Assembly (NCBI RefSeq): GCF_900111905.1
Contig: NZ_FOKM01000003.1
Coordinates: 434,001 to 498,000 of the forward strand
Reading direction: 5' to 3'
Origin: Rhizobium sp. NFR07
Lineage (GTDB): Bacteria > Pseudomonadota > Alphaproteobacteria > Rhizobiales > Rhizobiaceae
DNA length: 64,000 nt
In this document: piece after piece, positions 19,588-28,460 of the stretch
Numbering within the stretch: position 1 is the first letter of the stretch
Layout of the letters: each line of letters opens with the position of its first letter
Notes under the pieces: generated by a model
Told to the model about the DNA's origin: nothing
Database searches by the model: none
The model's input: the letters and a program-made list of their open reading frames with translations, nothing else
Translations under genes and position numbers: made by a program

Positions 19588-21435
19588 TCAAGCAGCGCGG
19601 TCGTAGCGGTGGCCAGACTGAGTGGCAGCCGAGGCATCGATGCGGAACTGCTGCAGCAGGCCAAACAGGGCTTCGGTCTCGTCGGCCAGACGACGGCTCG
19701 CCTCGCTGGTTTCGGCCACCATGGCGCCGTTCTGCTGGGTCATCTGGTCCATCTGGTTGACGGACTGATTGATGTTCTGCAGGGCGGCGGACTGGTCGCG
19801 GCTTGCGGTCGCGATCGTTTCGACATGCTGGCTGATGACGACGATCTCGTTGCTGATCGTGGCGAGAACTTCGCCGGCCTGCTGGACGAGCGAGGCACCG
19901 GCGCCGACTTCGTTGGTCGACTGGTTGATCAGGCCCTTGATCTCCTTGGCGGCATCGGCAGAGCGCTGCGCCAGTTCGCGGACTTCCTGAGCCACGACCG
20001 CGAAGCCCTTGCCGGCTTCACCGGCGCGTGCCGCCTCGATACCGGCGTTGAGCGCCAGCAGGTTGGTCTGGAAGGCGATGTCGTCGATAACTTCGATGAT
20101 CAGCTCGATCTTCTGCGAGGCGTCTTCGATCCGGCCCATGGCGTCGATGGCGTTCTTGACGACCACGCCGGAATTGTCAGCGTTCTTCTTCGTCAGTGAG
20201 ACAGCTTCATTGGCTTCACGGGCACGGTCGGCCGAAGAACGGACCGTCGTGGTGATCTCGTCGACGGCAGCCGCGGTTTCTTCCAGCGATGCAGCCTGGC
20301 TTTCGGTACGGCGCGACAGGTCGGCCGAGGAATGGCTGAGATCGGCGCTGCTCTTCTGGATCGCCATCGTGCTCTGGCGGATATGCGACAGCGTATCGCG
20401 CAGCTTGATGATCGAGCCGTTGAAGTCGGTGCGGAGCGGTTCGAGCTTGCCGGAGAACGGATGATCGATCGTGACCGACAGATCGCCCTGCGAGAGACGC
20501 GAAAGAGCTGCACCGAGAGCCGATACGGCCTGGTCGATCTGGCCGTCGACCATACGCTTGTCGCTGTCGTTGCGCTCGCGCTCGGCTTCGGCCTCAGCGC
20601 GCTCCATGGAGCTCTGATGTTCGATGCGCAGCTTTTCCAGCGCGTTGTCACGGAAGACTTGAAGAGCGCGGGCAATGTTGCCGAACTCATCGGAGCGCTG
20701 CGTGTATGGGATTTCCGACTTGTTGTCGCCGGCGGCGATCGCACGGACAGAACCGGTCAGGGTCCCGAGCGGACGGACCATGCCACGGATGACGAAGTAG
20801 CTGACGGCGGCCAGAACGAGCAGCGCGATCAGCGAGGAGACCATGACCGCCATGCCGGCCGAAGCGATATGGGCAAAGTAGACTTCCATCGGGATGCCGA
20901 TGAACAGCACGCCGCTGACGGCGCCGCCGGCATTCACGATCGGATAATAGGCAGTCATGAAATCTCGACCGAACAGGACCGCAGGCCCATAATAAGCCGT
21001 ACCTTTGGCAAGGGCTGCCTGGGCCGGATGTTCAGCGGCAAGCTTGGTGCCAATAGCGCGTTCGCCCTTTTCGTTCTTCACGTTGGTAGAGATGCGGACG
21101 TAGTCACTGCCCTGCTTTTCGAAGACGGTGGCAACGCCACCGATCGAACCGGCCGTACGGTCCACGAGATCGTGCCCCTGCAGAGCGCCTTCCCCGGCCG
21201 CAACCTTGGCAAGCTTGCCCTCGGCAAGCGTAGTCTTGGCGCCCGCGAGGCTGGTCTCATAGATCAGGGCCATCGTGCGGATGGACTTGTGCGTATCGTC
21301 GACCGCCGTCTCCATGATGTCCTTTCGAAACGTCATGAAGGCCAGACCCGATACAGCTGAGACAGCCACTCCGATGAGAAGCAGACACAGGAATACAATT
21401 TTCGTGACAACCGATGACGGTACGATCTTTTTCAT
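19588..21435 (-). CDS. Methyl-accepting chemotaxis protein with periplasmic Cache-type sensor
   Basis: The 615-residue transducer has a first membrane helix (about 8-33), a periplasmic single-Cache-like domain (about 35-190, with AYYGPAVLFGRDFMTAYYPI and GVLFIGIPMEVY) and a second helix (about 195-218). A HAMP domain (RGMVRPLGTLTGSVRAIA) follows, then a long cytoplasmic signalling domain with the hairpin core DIAFQTNLLALNAGIEAARA and GKGFAVVAQEVRELA. It relays ligand binding to CheA/CheW. No C-terminal CheR-binding pentapeptide is seen; the end is SGHRYDRAA. The start at 21435 has AAGGGG upstream. The ligand cannot be inferred. It is monocistronic with a terminator. Confidence 0.93.
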   Translation of the reverse strand: MKKIVPSSVVTKIVFLCLLLIGVAVSAVSGLAFMTFRKDIMETAVDDTHKSIRTMALIYETSLAGAKTTLAEGKLAKVAAGEGALQGHDLVDRTAGSIGGVATVFEKQGSDYVRISTNVKNEKGERAIGTKLAAEHPAQAALAKGTAYYGPAVLFGRDFMTAYYPIVNAGGAVSGVLFIGIPMEVYFAHIASAGMAVMVSSLIALLVLAAVSYFVIRGMVRPLGTLTGSVRAIAAGDNKSEIPYTQRSDEFGNIARALQVFRDNALEKLRIEHQSSMERAEAEAERERNDSDKRMVDGQIDQAVSALGAALSRLSQGDLSVTIDHPFSGKLEPLRTDFNGSIIKLRDTLSHIRQSTMAIQKSSADLSHSSADLSRRTESQAASLEETAAAVDEITTTVRSSADRAREANEAVSLTKKNADNSGVVVKNAIDAMGRIEDASQKIELIIEVIDDIAFQTNLLALNAGIEAARAGEAGKGFAVVAQEVRELAQRSADAAKEIKGLINQSTNEVGAGASLVQQAGEVLATISNEIVVISQHVETIATASRDQSAALQNINQSVNQMDQMTQQNGAMVAETSEASRRLADETEALFGLLQQFRIDASAATQSGHRYDRAA

Positions 21436-21602
21436 GGAGACCCCTTGCGAGAGTAAATTTCCCGACAAGTAATCGCCTATAAGAATGAATTTTTGCTAAA
21501 TTTGATAAAAATCAAAGATAAGGCGAAGTCTCGCCCGACCAACCCGCGCATTAAATACTTGCGCGATATATTATATTAGCCTCTATGTATGTTTTGAGCT
21601 AA

Positions 21603-21740
21603 TCAGCCAAATAGAACCGGCAATGCCAGAACAGCTGCTGTCGCCCCGGCCGCGAGCATAAGTAGACGGAAACGATATACTTTAGAGCGGTCTTCCGCCT
21701 TGGCAACTGCAATGGCGCGGGCACGGCGAGCATTCGGCAT
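21603..21740 (-). CDS. Small single-pass membrane peptide (45 aa), hypothetical
   Basis: The ATG at 21740 with GGGAG upstream opens a 45-residue frame: a basic N-terminal half (MPNARRARAIAVAKAEDRSK) followed by one hydrophobic helix (LLMLAAGATAAVLALPVLFG) that ends the protein. Positive-inside topology would place the C-terminus in the periplasm. It lies between the chemoreceptor gene and the flavoprotein gene, transcribed in the same direction. Function is unknown; the gene call rests only on the ribosome site and plausible topology. Confidence 0.45.
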   Translation of the reverse strand: MPNARRARAIAVAKAEDRSKVYRFRLLMLAAGATAAVLALPVLFG

Positions 21741-21861
21741 GAATTCGAACTCCCAGACGATAATGGGGCTGAGTGTGACAGCCAAGCCAGCGTTTGAACA
21801 TGGAAATTTGCTGGCAATATGGCAACTTCCGCCAGCTATATTAAGAAGTGCTGAATAAAAG

Positions 21862-23046
21862 TCACACACTCTCGCCGCAGACATGGCCCGACGCCCAGGC
21901 CCACTGGAAATTATAACCGCCGAGCCAGCCCGTGACATCGACGCATTCACCGATGAAATATAGCCCTTGGACGGTCTTCGCCTGCATTGTCTTCGAGTCC
22001 AGATCTGCCGTGTCGATGCCGCCGAGCGTTACTTCCGACGTTCGATAGCCTTCCGAACCGGCAGGTCTGATCTTCCAGCTTTGAATGGAGGCGGCAATCG
22101 CGTCGAGCAGCTTGTCGGAACAATCCGCGAGCTTGATGGCGGCGGGATGCTGTTCCGCGAAGAATTGTGCCAGCCGTTTGGGAAGTATTTCCGAAAGCGC
22201 CGTCTGGGGCGCCTGGCGGCCGTTCGATTTGCGCGCGGCCTTCAGCAGGTCCGCAATAGGCATGTCGGGCTCGAGCACGAGAGTTACATCATCGCCTTCC
22301 CGCCAATAGGAAGAGATCTGCAGAATCGCCGGGCCGCTCAGTCCCCGATGAGTAAACAATAGCGCCTCGCGAAAGCTCGTCTTTCCATGGCGGATTTCGG
22401 CCGGGACGGCGATGCCCGATAGCGGCGAGAGCTTTTCCAGGAGGTTCGGATCGAGTGTCAGCGGCACAAGGCCGGGGCGGGTTTCGACGAGCTTCAACCC
22501 GAACTGCCTTGCGATATCATAGGCAAGCCCGGTCGCACCCATTTTCGGGATCGACTTGCCGCCGGTGGCGACGACGAGGGAACGCCCCTCGACCACTTCG
22601 GAGCGGGATGTCGTCACACGAAAGCCGTCGAGAGATTTTTCGATCGAGGCGATGCCCGTCTGCAGTTCCAGTTTCGCGCCGACGGCTTCCATTTCGGCGA
22701 GCAGCATGCGGATGATGTCCCTGGCGCTGTCATCGCAGAAAAGCTGTCCAAGCGTCTTTTCATGCCAGGCGATTCCGTGGCGATCGACAAGATCAATGAA
22801 GTCCTGCGCCGAGTAACGCGCAAGCGCCGACTTGGCGAAATGCGGGTTTGCCGACAGGTAATTCTTCGCGCCGGCATGGATATTGGTGAAGTTACAGCGG
22901 CCGCCGCCGGAAATGCGGATCTTGTCACCCGGCGCCTTGGCATGATCCAGAACCAGCACGGAGCGGCCACGCTGCCCGGCGCGAATTGCCGCCATCATGC
23001 CGGCGGCGCCAGCGCCCAGTATCACCACATCGAATTTGCGCGCCAA
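21862..23046 (-). CDS. NAD(P)/FAD-dependent oxidoreductase, BaiN/HI0933 family
   Basis: The 394-residue flavoprotein starts with a dinucleotide-binding fold DVVILGAGAAGMMAAIRAGQ and the family signature DKIRISGGGRCNFTN. A second FAD segment GRSLVVATGGKSIPKMGATG lies in the middle, and LYFIGECVDVTGWLGGYNFQ with WAWASGHVCG at the C-terminus. The substrate of most family members is unknown. The start appears to be TTG at 23046 with AAAGGA about 9 nt upstream; no ATG is available at the right place. It is divergent from the glutamine synthetase-like gene. Confidence 0.9.
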   Translation of the reverse strand: MARKFDVVILGAGAAGMMAAIRAGQRGRSVLVLDHAKAPGDKIRISGGGRCNFTNIHAGAKNYLSANPHFAKSALARYSAQDFIDLVDRHGIAWHEKTLGQLFCDDSARDIIRMLLAEMEAVGAKLELQTGIASIEKSLDGFRVTTSRSEVVEGRSLVVATGGKSIPKMGATGLAYDIARQFGLKLVETRPGLVPLTLDPNLLEKLSPLSGIAVPAEIRHGKTSFREALLFTHRGLSGPAILQISSYWREGDDVTLVLEPDMPIADLLKAARKSNGRQAPQTALSEILPKRLAQFFAEQHPAAIKLADCSDKLLDAIAASIQSWKIRPAGSEGYRTSEVTLGGIDTADLDSKTMQAKTVQGLYFIGECVDVTGWLGGYNFQWAWASGHVCGESV

Positions 23047-23226
23047 TATCCGTTCCTTTGCCTTCGGCGGTTGTCAGCTTCGCTCTTCGCCATACTTGTC
23101 GCAAAGTCAATGATGAGTGCTCTTGGGCGTATCCTCCTGCCGGAGGTTTCATCCTTCGCCCCCCCTCGCCATTCGGCAATCCCTGACTATGATGGGAACA
23201 TTCGATCAACCCCACCCCGGTGTGTC

Positions 23227-24666
23227 ATGCCGCCTAAGAAATCAGCTCCCCCACTCGCAACCGGCACAGTGGCCAAAGCTGCAACCGAGCAGCCCACGCT
23301 TACCTCGCTTCGCGGCGTGTCCAATTGGCAGGAGGCGGCGGCGTGGCTTCGTGCCCGCGGGATCGAGGATATCGAATGCATCACGCCCGACCTTGCAGGC
23401 GTACCGCGTGGCAAGATGATGCCGTCGTCAAAATTCACCTCCAACACGTCGCTCGCCTTGCCCTCGGCGCTCTACCGTCACACGATTTCCGGCGAATATC
23501 CGGAGGAGACGGCCAATTTCCGCTATGAGCCGCGCGACAGCGATCTGAAGCTGATGCCCGACCTCTCGACGCTGTCGGTGGTGCCATGGGAGACGGATCC
23601 GACCGCACAGGTGATCTGCGACATCGTCAGCACCGAAGGCGGTGCGGTAACCTATACACCGCGTAACGTTTTGAAGAATATCGTCGACCTCTACAAGGAG
23701 CGCGGCTGGAAGCCGGTAGTGGCGCCGGAAATCGAATTCTATCTCGTCGCCAAGAACGACGACCCCGACTATCCGCTGCATCCGCCCAAAGGCCGTTCGG
23801 GCCGCTCCATCCTCGGCGGCCAGGGCTACTCGATCGCCGGCATCAACGAGTTCGACGAACTGATCGACGACATCTACCACTTCTCCGAAAAGCAGGGGCT
23901 GGAGATCGATACGCTGATCCACGAAGAGGGTCCGGCGCAGCTTGAGATCAACCTGCGCCACGGCGATCCGGTCGAGCTTGCCGACCAGGTGTTCATGTTC
24001 AAGCGCACGATCCGCGAGGCGGCACTGAAGCACGGCATCTACGCCACGTTCATGGCCAAGCCGATGCAGGGTCAGGCAGGATCGGCGATGCATATCCACC
24101 AGTCGGTCGTCGATATCGAGACCGGCGCCAACATCTTCTCCAACAAGGACGGCAAGCCTTCGAAGGAGTTCTTCCAGTTCATCGGCGGGATGCAGACCTA
24201 CATTCCGAAGGCGCTGGTGATGATGGCACCCTATGTGAATTCCTATCGCCGCCTGACCCCGGACATGGCTGCGCCGGTGAACACCGCCTGGGGCTACGAC
24301 AACCGCACGACGGCCTTCCGCGTGCCCGTCTCGGACCCCGCCGCGCGGCGCGTGGAAAACCGCCTGCCGAGTTCGGATGCCAATCCGTATCTTGCGCTTG
24401 CCGCATCGCTCGGCTGCGGCCTGCTCGGCATCATGAACAAGATCGACCCGACGCCGCCGACGGACGAAACCGCCAATGAAGGCGCGATTTCGCTGCCGCG
24501 CGACCTGTTGAACGCGGTCTCGCTGCTGGAGGAAGAGCCCGAGCTGACCAAGGTCTTCAGCCCGGAATTCATCGGCATCTATGCCGGCGTCAAGCGCGGC
24601 GAATTCGAGACATTCATGCAGGTGATCAGCCCGTGGGAGCGTGAATTCCTGCTTCTCAACGTGTGA
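23227..24666 (+). CDS. Glutamine synthetase family protein, probable gamma-glutamylputrescine synthetase (PuuA-like)
   Basis: The 479-residue protein belongs to the glutamine synthetase fold. It has the ATP/metal segments PEIEFYLVAKND, HEEGPAQLEINLRHGD and AGSAMHIHQS, and the late ENRLPSSDANPYLALAAS stretch. The N-terminal domain (NWQEAAAWLRARGIEDIE, DLAGVPRGKMMPS) is the PuuA-like variant rather than that of GlnA. PuuA ligates glutamate to putrescine with ATP. The next gene, 11 bp downstream, encodes a PuuB-like oxidase, and a polyamine importer is in the same window, supporting this role. Other GS-like ligases for ethanolamine or mono-amines are possible. The start at 23227 has a weak ribosome site. 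Confidence 0.8.
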   Translation: MPPKKSAPPLATGTVAKAATEQPTLTSLRGVSNWQEAAAWLRARGIEDIECITPDLAGVPRGKMMPSSKFTSNTSLALPSALYRHTISGEYPEETANFRYEPRDSDLKLMPDLSTLSVVPWETDPTAQVICDIVSTEGGAVTYTPRNVLKNIVDLYKERGWKPVVAPEIEFYLVAKNDDPDYPLHPPKGRSGRSILGGQGYSIAGINEFDELIDDIYHFSEKQGLEIDTLIHEEGPAQLEINLRHGDPVELADQVFMFKRTIREAALKHGIYATFMAKPMQGQAGSAMHIHQSVVDIETGANIFSNKDGKPSKEFFQFIGGMQTYIPKALVMMAPYVNSYRRLTPDMAAPVNTAWGYDNRTTAFRVPVSDPAARRVENRLPSSDANPYLALAASLGCGLLGIMNKIDPTPPTDETANEGAISLPRDLLNAVSLLEEEPELTKVFSPEFIGIYAGVKRGEFETFMQVISPWEREFLLLNV

Positions 24667-24677
24667 GGTCGCGCCCG

Positions 24678-26030
24678 ATGACGGACACATATCCGGCCGA
24701 CAATCGTGTGAGCAATACACTTGCCGGTGAGACGGCCGTTGGCGACACCTGGCAGAGCCCAATCGCGCCGGGCCTCTCCTGGTATCAGGCAACGGTTCCG
24801 GACCGGCCTGCCTATCCGCAGCTCGACGGGTCGCAGGCGGTGGACGTCACGATTATCGGCGGCGGGTTTACCGGCCTGCAGGCGGCCTACAATCTTGCCA
24901 AGGCGGGCGTCTCCGTGGTGCTCATCGAAGCGAGTAGGTTCGGCGACGGCGCATCCGGCCGGAACGGCGGTCAGCTGGGCACCGGCCAGCGCTGGTGGCC
25001 GGAGGATGCGGAGAAGGAACTCGGCTACGAGCGCTCCAAGCTGCTGTTCGACATGGCAGAAAACGCCAAGCATCACCTGATGGATTTTGCCAGTGTCCAC
25101 GGCATAGACATGGAATACATGCCGGGCCAGCTCAACGTGTCGCACAAACCAGGATACGAGCGCGACTACCGCGCCAATGCGGAGATCGCGGCTGAGCGCT
25201 ACTACTACCCGCATCTCACCTTCATGGACGCAGCCGAGACGGCCAAACGGGTCGGCACGAAGGACTATTTCTGCGGCGTGCGCGACACCGGCACCGGGCA
25301 TATCCATCCGCTCAAGCTGCTCGTCGGGCTGGCGAAAGTGGCGAAGGCCGCGGGCGCCATGATCCATGAGAATACCAAGGCGACCGCGATCCGCCGCGAG
25401 GGCGGCAAGATCAAGGTCGAGACCGCCCGCGGCACGCTGACTTCGGACAGATTGCTGATCGCGACCAACGCCTATGTCGGCGATCTCGAGCCGGTCACCT
25501 CCGCGCATGTCATGCCGATCGGATCCTTCATCGCCGCGACCGAACCGCTCGACGCATTTCCTCATGTCATTCCCGGCATGGAGGCCGTGTGCGACAGCCG
25601 CTTCGTCGTGCGCTATTTTCGCAAGTCGAAAGACAACCGCCTGTTGTTCGGCGGCCGCGAGGTCTACAGTTCAAAAAATCCGAGCGACACGGCAGAGGCG
25701 ATCCGCCAGCAGATCGTCGGAACCTATCCGGCGCTGAAGAATGTGCGAATCACCCATGCCTGGGGTGGCAATGTCGGCATCACCTTGCCGCGCCGTCCGT
25801 TCGTGCGGCAGATCATGCCCGGCGTCACCTCGATCGGCGGTTATTCCGGCCATGGCGTCATGCTGTCAAATTATTGCGGCAAACTTTATGCTGAAATGGT
25901 AGCAGGCAGGCCGAGCGAATTTGACGCGCTCGCCGATCTCGACATCAAAGCTTTTCCCGGAGGTCAAATGATGCGCAAGCCACTGCTTTTCCTAGCGCTG
26001 ACCTGGTTTGCCCTGAGAGACCGGATGTGA
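24678..26030 (+). CDS. FAD-dependent amine oxidase (DAO family), probable gamma-glutamylputrescine oxidase (PuuB-like)
   Basis: The 450-residue DAO-family flavoprotein has a short N-terminal extension (SWYQATVPDRPAYPQLDG), an FAD-binding GGGFTG at residues 61-66, the PuuB-typical GDGASGRNGGQLGTGQ, and the C-terminal GYSGHGVMLSNYCGKLYAEM. PuuB oxidises gamma-glutamyl-putrescine to the aldehyde, releasing H2O2 and ammonia. It follows the PuuA-like gene after 11 bp and is surely co-transcribed. The start at 24678 has GAGG upstream; an in-frame GTG at 24663 is less likely. The C-terminus ends in a hydrophobic segment PLLFLALTWFALRDRM. Confidence 0.84.
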   Translation: MTDTYPADNRVSNTLAGETAVGDTWQSPIAPGLSWYQATVPDRPAYPQLDGSQAVDVTIIGGGFTGLQAAYNLAKAGVSVVLIEASRFGDGASGRNGGQLGTGQRWWPEDAEKELGYERSKLLFDMAENAKHHLMDFASVHGIDMEYMPGQLNVSHKPGYERDYRANAEIAAERYYYPHLTFMDAAETAKRVGTKDYFCGVRDTGTGHIHPLKLLVGLAKVAKAAGAMIHENTKATAIRREGGKIKVETARGTLTSDRLLIATNAYVGDLEPVTSAHVMPIGSFIAATEPLDAFPHVIPGMEAVCDSRFVVRYFRKSKDNRLLFGGREVYSSKNPSDTAEAIRQQIVGTYPALKNVRITHAWGGNVGITLPRRPFVRQIMPGVTSIGGYSGHGVMLSNYCGKLYAEMVAGRPSEFDALADLDIKAFPGGQMMRKPLLFLALTWFALRDRM

Positions 26031-26103
26031 TGTCCACCTTTTCGGACTAGCGTTTTTAAATCGATTAGATTAAGACACCAACCACCAAGATGAAAGTTGA
26101 GCG

Positions 26104-27576
26104 ATGAGCAGCCAGATCATTCCAGTGGAACCATTCGATTGTGTAGTCTTCGGCGGAACGGGAGACCTTGCGGAACGCAAGCTGCTGCCGGCCCTGTATC
26201 ACCGGCAGATCGAAGGCCAGTTCACGGAGCCGACGCGCATCATCGGGGCGTCGCGTAGCGCGCTTTCCCATGAAGAGTATCGCAAGTTCGCGCAGGATGC
26301 CCTGAAAGAGCATCTGAAGAAGGGCGAATACGACGAAGAGCAGGTCAAGAAGTTCTGCGAGCGGATCTATTACGTTCCCGTCGACGCCAAGTCGGAAGGC
26401 GGCTGGGCCGACCTGAAGAAGCTGCTCGACGAAGGCAAGGACAATATCCGCGTCTTCTATCTGGCCGTTGCTCCGGGCATTTTCGGCGCGATCTCGGAAA
26501 AAATCCGCGATCACAAGATGATCACCAAGTCGACCCGCATCGTCGTCGAAAAGCCGATCGGCCGTGACCTTGCCTCGGCGCTGGAACTCAACAACACGAT
26601 CGGCAAGGTCTTCTCCGAAGAGCAGATCTACCGCATCGACCACTATCTCGGCAAAGAGACGGTGCAGAACCTGATGGCGCTGCGTTTCGCCAATGCGCTC
26701 TACGAGCCGCTGTGGAACGCCAACTATATCGACCACGTGCAGATCACGGTTTCGGAGGCTGTCGGCCTTGAAGGCCGTGCCGGCTACTACGACACCGCAG
26801 GCGCGCTGCGCGACATGGTGCAGAACCACATCATGCAGCTTGTCTGCCTGGTTGCGATGGAAACCCCGTCGTCGATGGATTCGGAAGCCGTGCGCGACGA
26901 GAAGCTGAAGGTGCTGCGCGCGCTGAAGCCTATCAATGCCGACAATTGCGAGCAGATGACGGTGCGCGGACAGTATCGCGCCGGCGCATCCGCTGGCGGT
27001 CCGGTCAAGGGCTATCTCGACGAGCTGGAAGGCGGCGTCTCCAACACCGAGACCTTCGTCGCCATCAAGGCCGAGATCGGCAACTGGCGCTGGGCGGGCG
27101 TGCCCTTCTACATCCGCACCGGCAAGCGCCTTGCAAGCCGCATGTCGGAAATCGTCATCACCTTCAAGCCGATCCCGCACAACATCTTCGATGCCAGCGC
27201 CGGCCGCATCAACCAGAACCAGTTGATCATCCGGCTGCAGCCGGACGAAGGCGTCAAGCAGTCGCTGATGATCAAGGACCCCGGTCCGGGCGGCATGCGC
27301 CTGCGCAACGTCTCGCTCGACATGAGCTTTGCGGAAGCCTTCCACGTCAGAAGCCCCGATGCCTACGAGCGCCTGCTGATGGACACGATCCGTTCCAACC
27401 AGACGCTGTTCATGCGCCGCGACGAAGTCGAGGCCGCATGGCAGTGGGTCGATCCTATCCTGAAGGGCTGGGAGGCATCCGGCCAGAACGTGCAGGGCTA
27501 TACCGCCGGCACCTGGGGTCCGAGCCAGGCCATCGCGCTGATCGAACGTGACGGCCGCACCTGGCACGAGGGCTGA
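26104..27576 (+). CDS. zwf: Glucose-6-phosphate 1-dehydrogenase
   Basis: The 490-residue enzyme oxidises glucose-6-phosphate to 6-phosphogluconolactone with NAD(P)+, entering the Entner-Doudoroff route in rhizobia. The nucleotide-binding segment is FGGTGDLAERKL (residues 16-27), a common variant of GASGDLA. The active-site signature RIDHYLGKE lies at 177-185 with His180 and Lys184. The length and the C-terminal WVDPILKGWE are normal. The ATG at 26104 has only a weak purine stretch upstream. pgl starts 6 bp after the stop codon, so zwf-pgl is one unit with edd further down. Confidence 0.97.
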   Translation: MSSQIIPVEPFDCVVFGGTGDLAERKLLPALYHRQIEGQFTEPTRIIGASRSALSHEEYRKFAQDALKEHLKKGEYDEEQVKKFCERIYYVPVDAKSEGGWADLKKLLDEGKDNIRVFYLAVAPGIFGAISEKIRDHKMITKSTRIVVEKPIGRDLASALELNNTIGKVFSEEQIYRIDHYLGKETVQNLMALRFANALYEPLWNANYIDHVQITVSEAVGLEGRAGYYDTAGALRDMVQNHIMQLVCLVAMETPSSMDSEAVRDEKLKVLRALKPINADNCEQMTVRGQYRAGASAGGPVKGYLDELEGGVSNTETFVAIKAEIGNWRWAGVPFYIRTGKRLASRMSEIVITFKPIPHNIFDASAGRINQNQLIIRLQPDEGVKQSLMIKDPGPGGMRLRNVSLDMSFAEAFHVRSPDAYERLLMDTIRSNQTLFMRRDEVEAAWQWVDPILKGWEASGQNVQGYTAGTWGPSQAIALIERDGRTWHEG

Positions 27577-27582
27577 TCGGCC

Positions 27583-28281
27583 ATGACCTTCACGATGAAC
27601 GAATTCAAGGATGGCGCGGAACTGGCTTCGGCTTTGGCCGATGAAGTCGCGCGCCGTCTGGCGGGTGCGATCTATGCGCGGGATTCCGCCTCGATCGCGG
27701 TTTCCGGTGGCTCCACCCCGAAGCGCTTCTTCGAGGAGCTTTCGACCAAGGAACTCGCCTGGGACAAGGTCAAGGTGACGCTGGTTGACGAGCGTTTCGT
27801 GCCGGCCGACAATCCGCGCTCCAACCATCTGCTTGTCGCAACGCATCTGTTGAAAAACCAGGCGGAGGCTGCGACCTTCGTGCCGCTCTACTACGATGCC
27901 GACACGATCGAGGAAGCCGCGAAGAAGGCGACCGAGAAGACTGCCGGTCTCGACCGGCCGTTCGACGTCGTCATTCTGGGCATGGGCGGAGACGGGCATA
28001 CCGCCTCCTTCTTCCCGCACGGCGACAATCTCGACCGAGCGCTCGATCCGACGGGGCTCAACGGCGTTCTGACGATGCAGGCGCCTGGCGCCGGCGAGGA
28101 ACGCCTGACCTTCTCCTTCTCCAGCCTTTCCGATGCGCGCTTCCTGGCGCTTCATATCGAAGGGGACGAGAAGAAGGCCGTTCTGGAAAAGGCAAAGGCC
28201 GGATCGGACGAAACGGAAATGCCCATCCGGGCCATGCTCAATCGCGCCGCCTCCCCGGTGGATATCTACTGGGCGCCGTGA
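27583..28281 (+). CDS. pgl: 6-phosphogluconolactonase
   Basis: The 232-residue DevB-type lactonase hydrolyses 6-phosphogluconolactone to 6-phosphogluconate. Family motifs are SIAVSGGSTPKRFFEEL, VTLVDERFVPADNPRSNHLL and VILGMGGDGHTASFFPH. The ATG at 27583 is used; a second ATG four codons later is possible. It lies between zwf and edd, the classic rhizobial Entner-Doudoroff order. Confidence 0.95.
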   Translation: MTFTMNEFKDGAELASALADEVARRLAGAIYARDSASIAVSGGSTPKRFFEELSTKELAWDKVKVTLVDERFVPADNPRSNHLLVATHLLKNQAEAATFVPLYYDADTIEEAAKKATEKTAGLDRPFDVVILGMGGDGHTASFFPHGDNLDRALDPTGLNGVLTMQAPGAGEERLTFSFSSLSDARFLALHIEGDEKKAVLEKAKAGSDETEMPIRAMLNRAASPVDIYWAP

Positions 28282-28304
28282 CGCGACCATAATACGCATC
28301 GCAA

Positions 28305-28334
28305 ATCCCGAAGGTCGCGTGCGATCTTCGGGAT
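28305..28334 (+). other. Hairpin in the pgl-edd spacer
   Basis: ATCCCGAAG (28305-28313) pairs with CTTCGGGAT (28326-28334) and the stem continues inward (one G-T pair, then TCG/CGA) to about 13 bp with a 4-nt loop. No T tract follows. It begins 24 bp after the pgl stop and could attenuate read-through or protect the upstream mRNA. Confidence 0.5.
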
Positions 28335-28460
28335 ACTGCAAAGGCCGGGTGAAGCCGGCCAAACAGCTTAGCCAAGTCCCGGTAAGCATCGCGTCCATTG
28401 GCGTTCTGCGTCCATTGAGCGCCCCGCGTTCGCCGGGACCGATCAGAGAGGACAAAAGCC

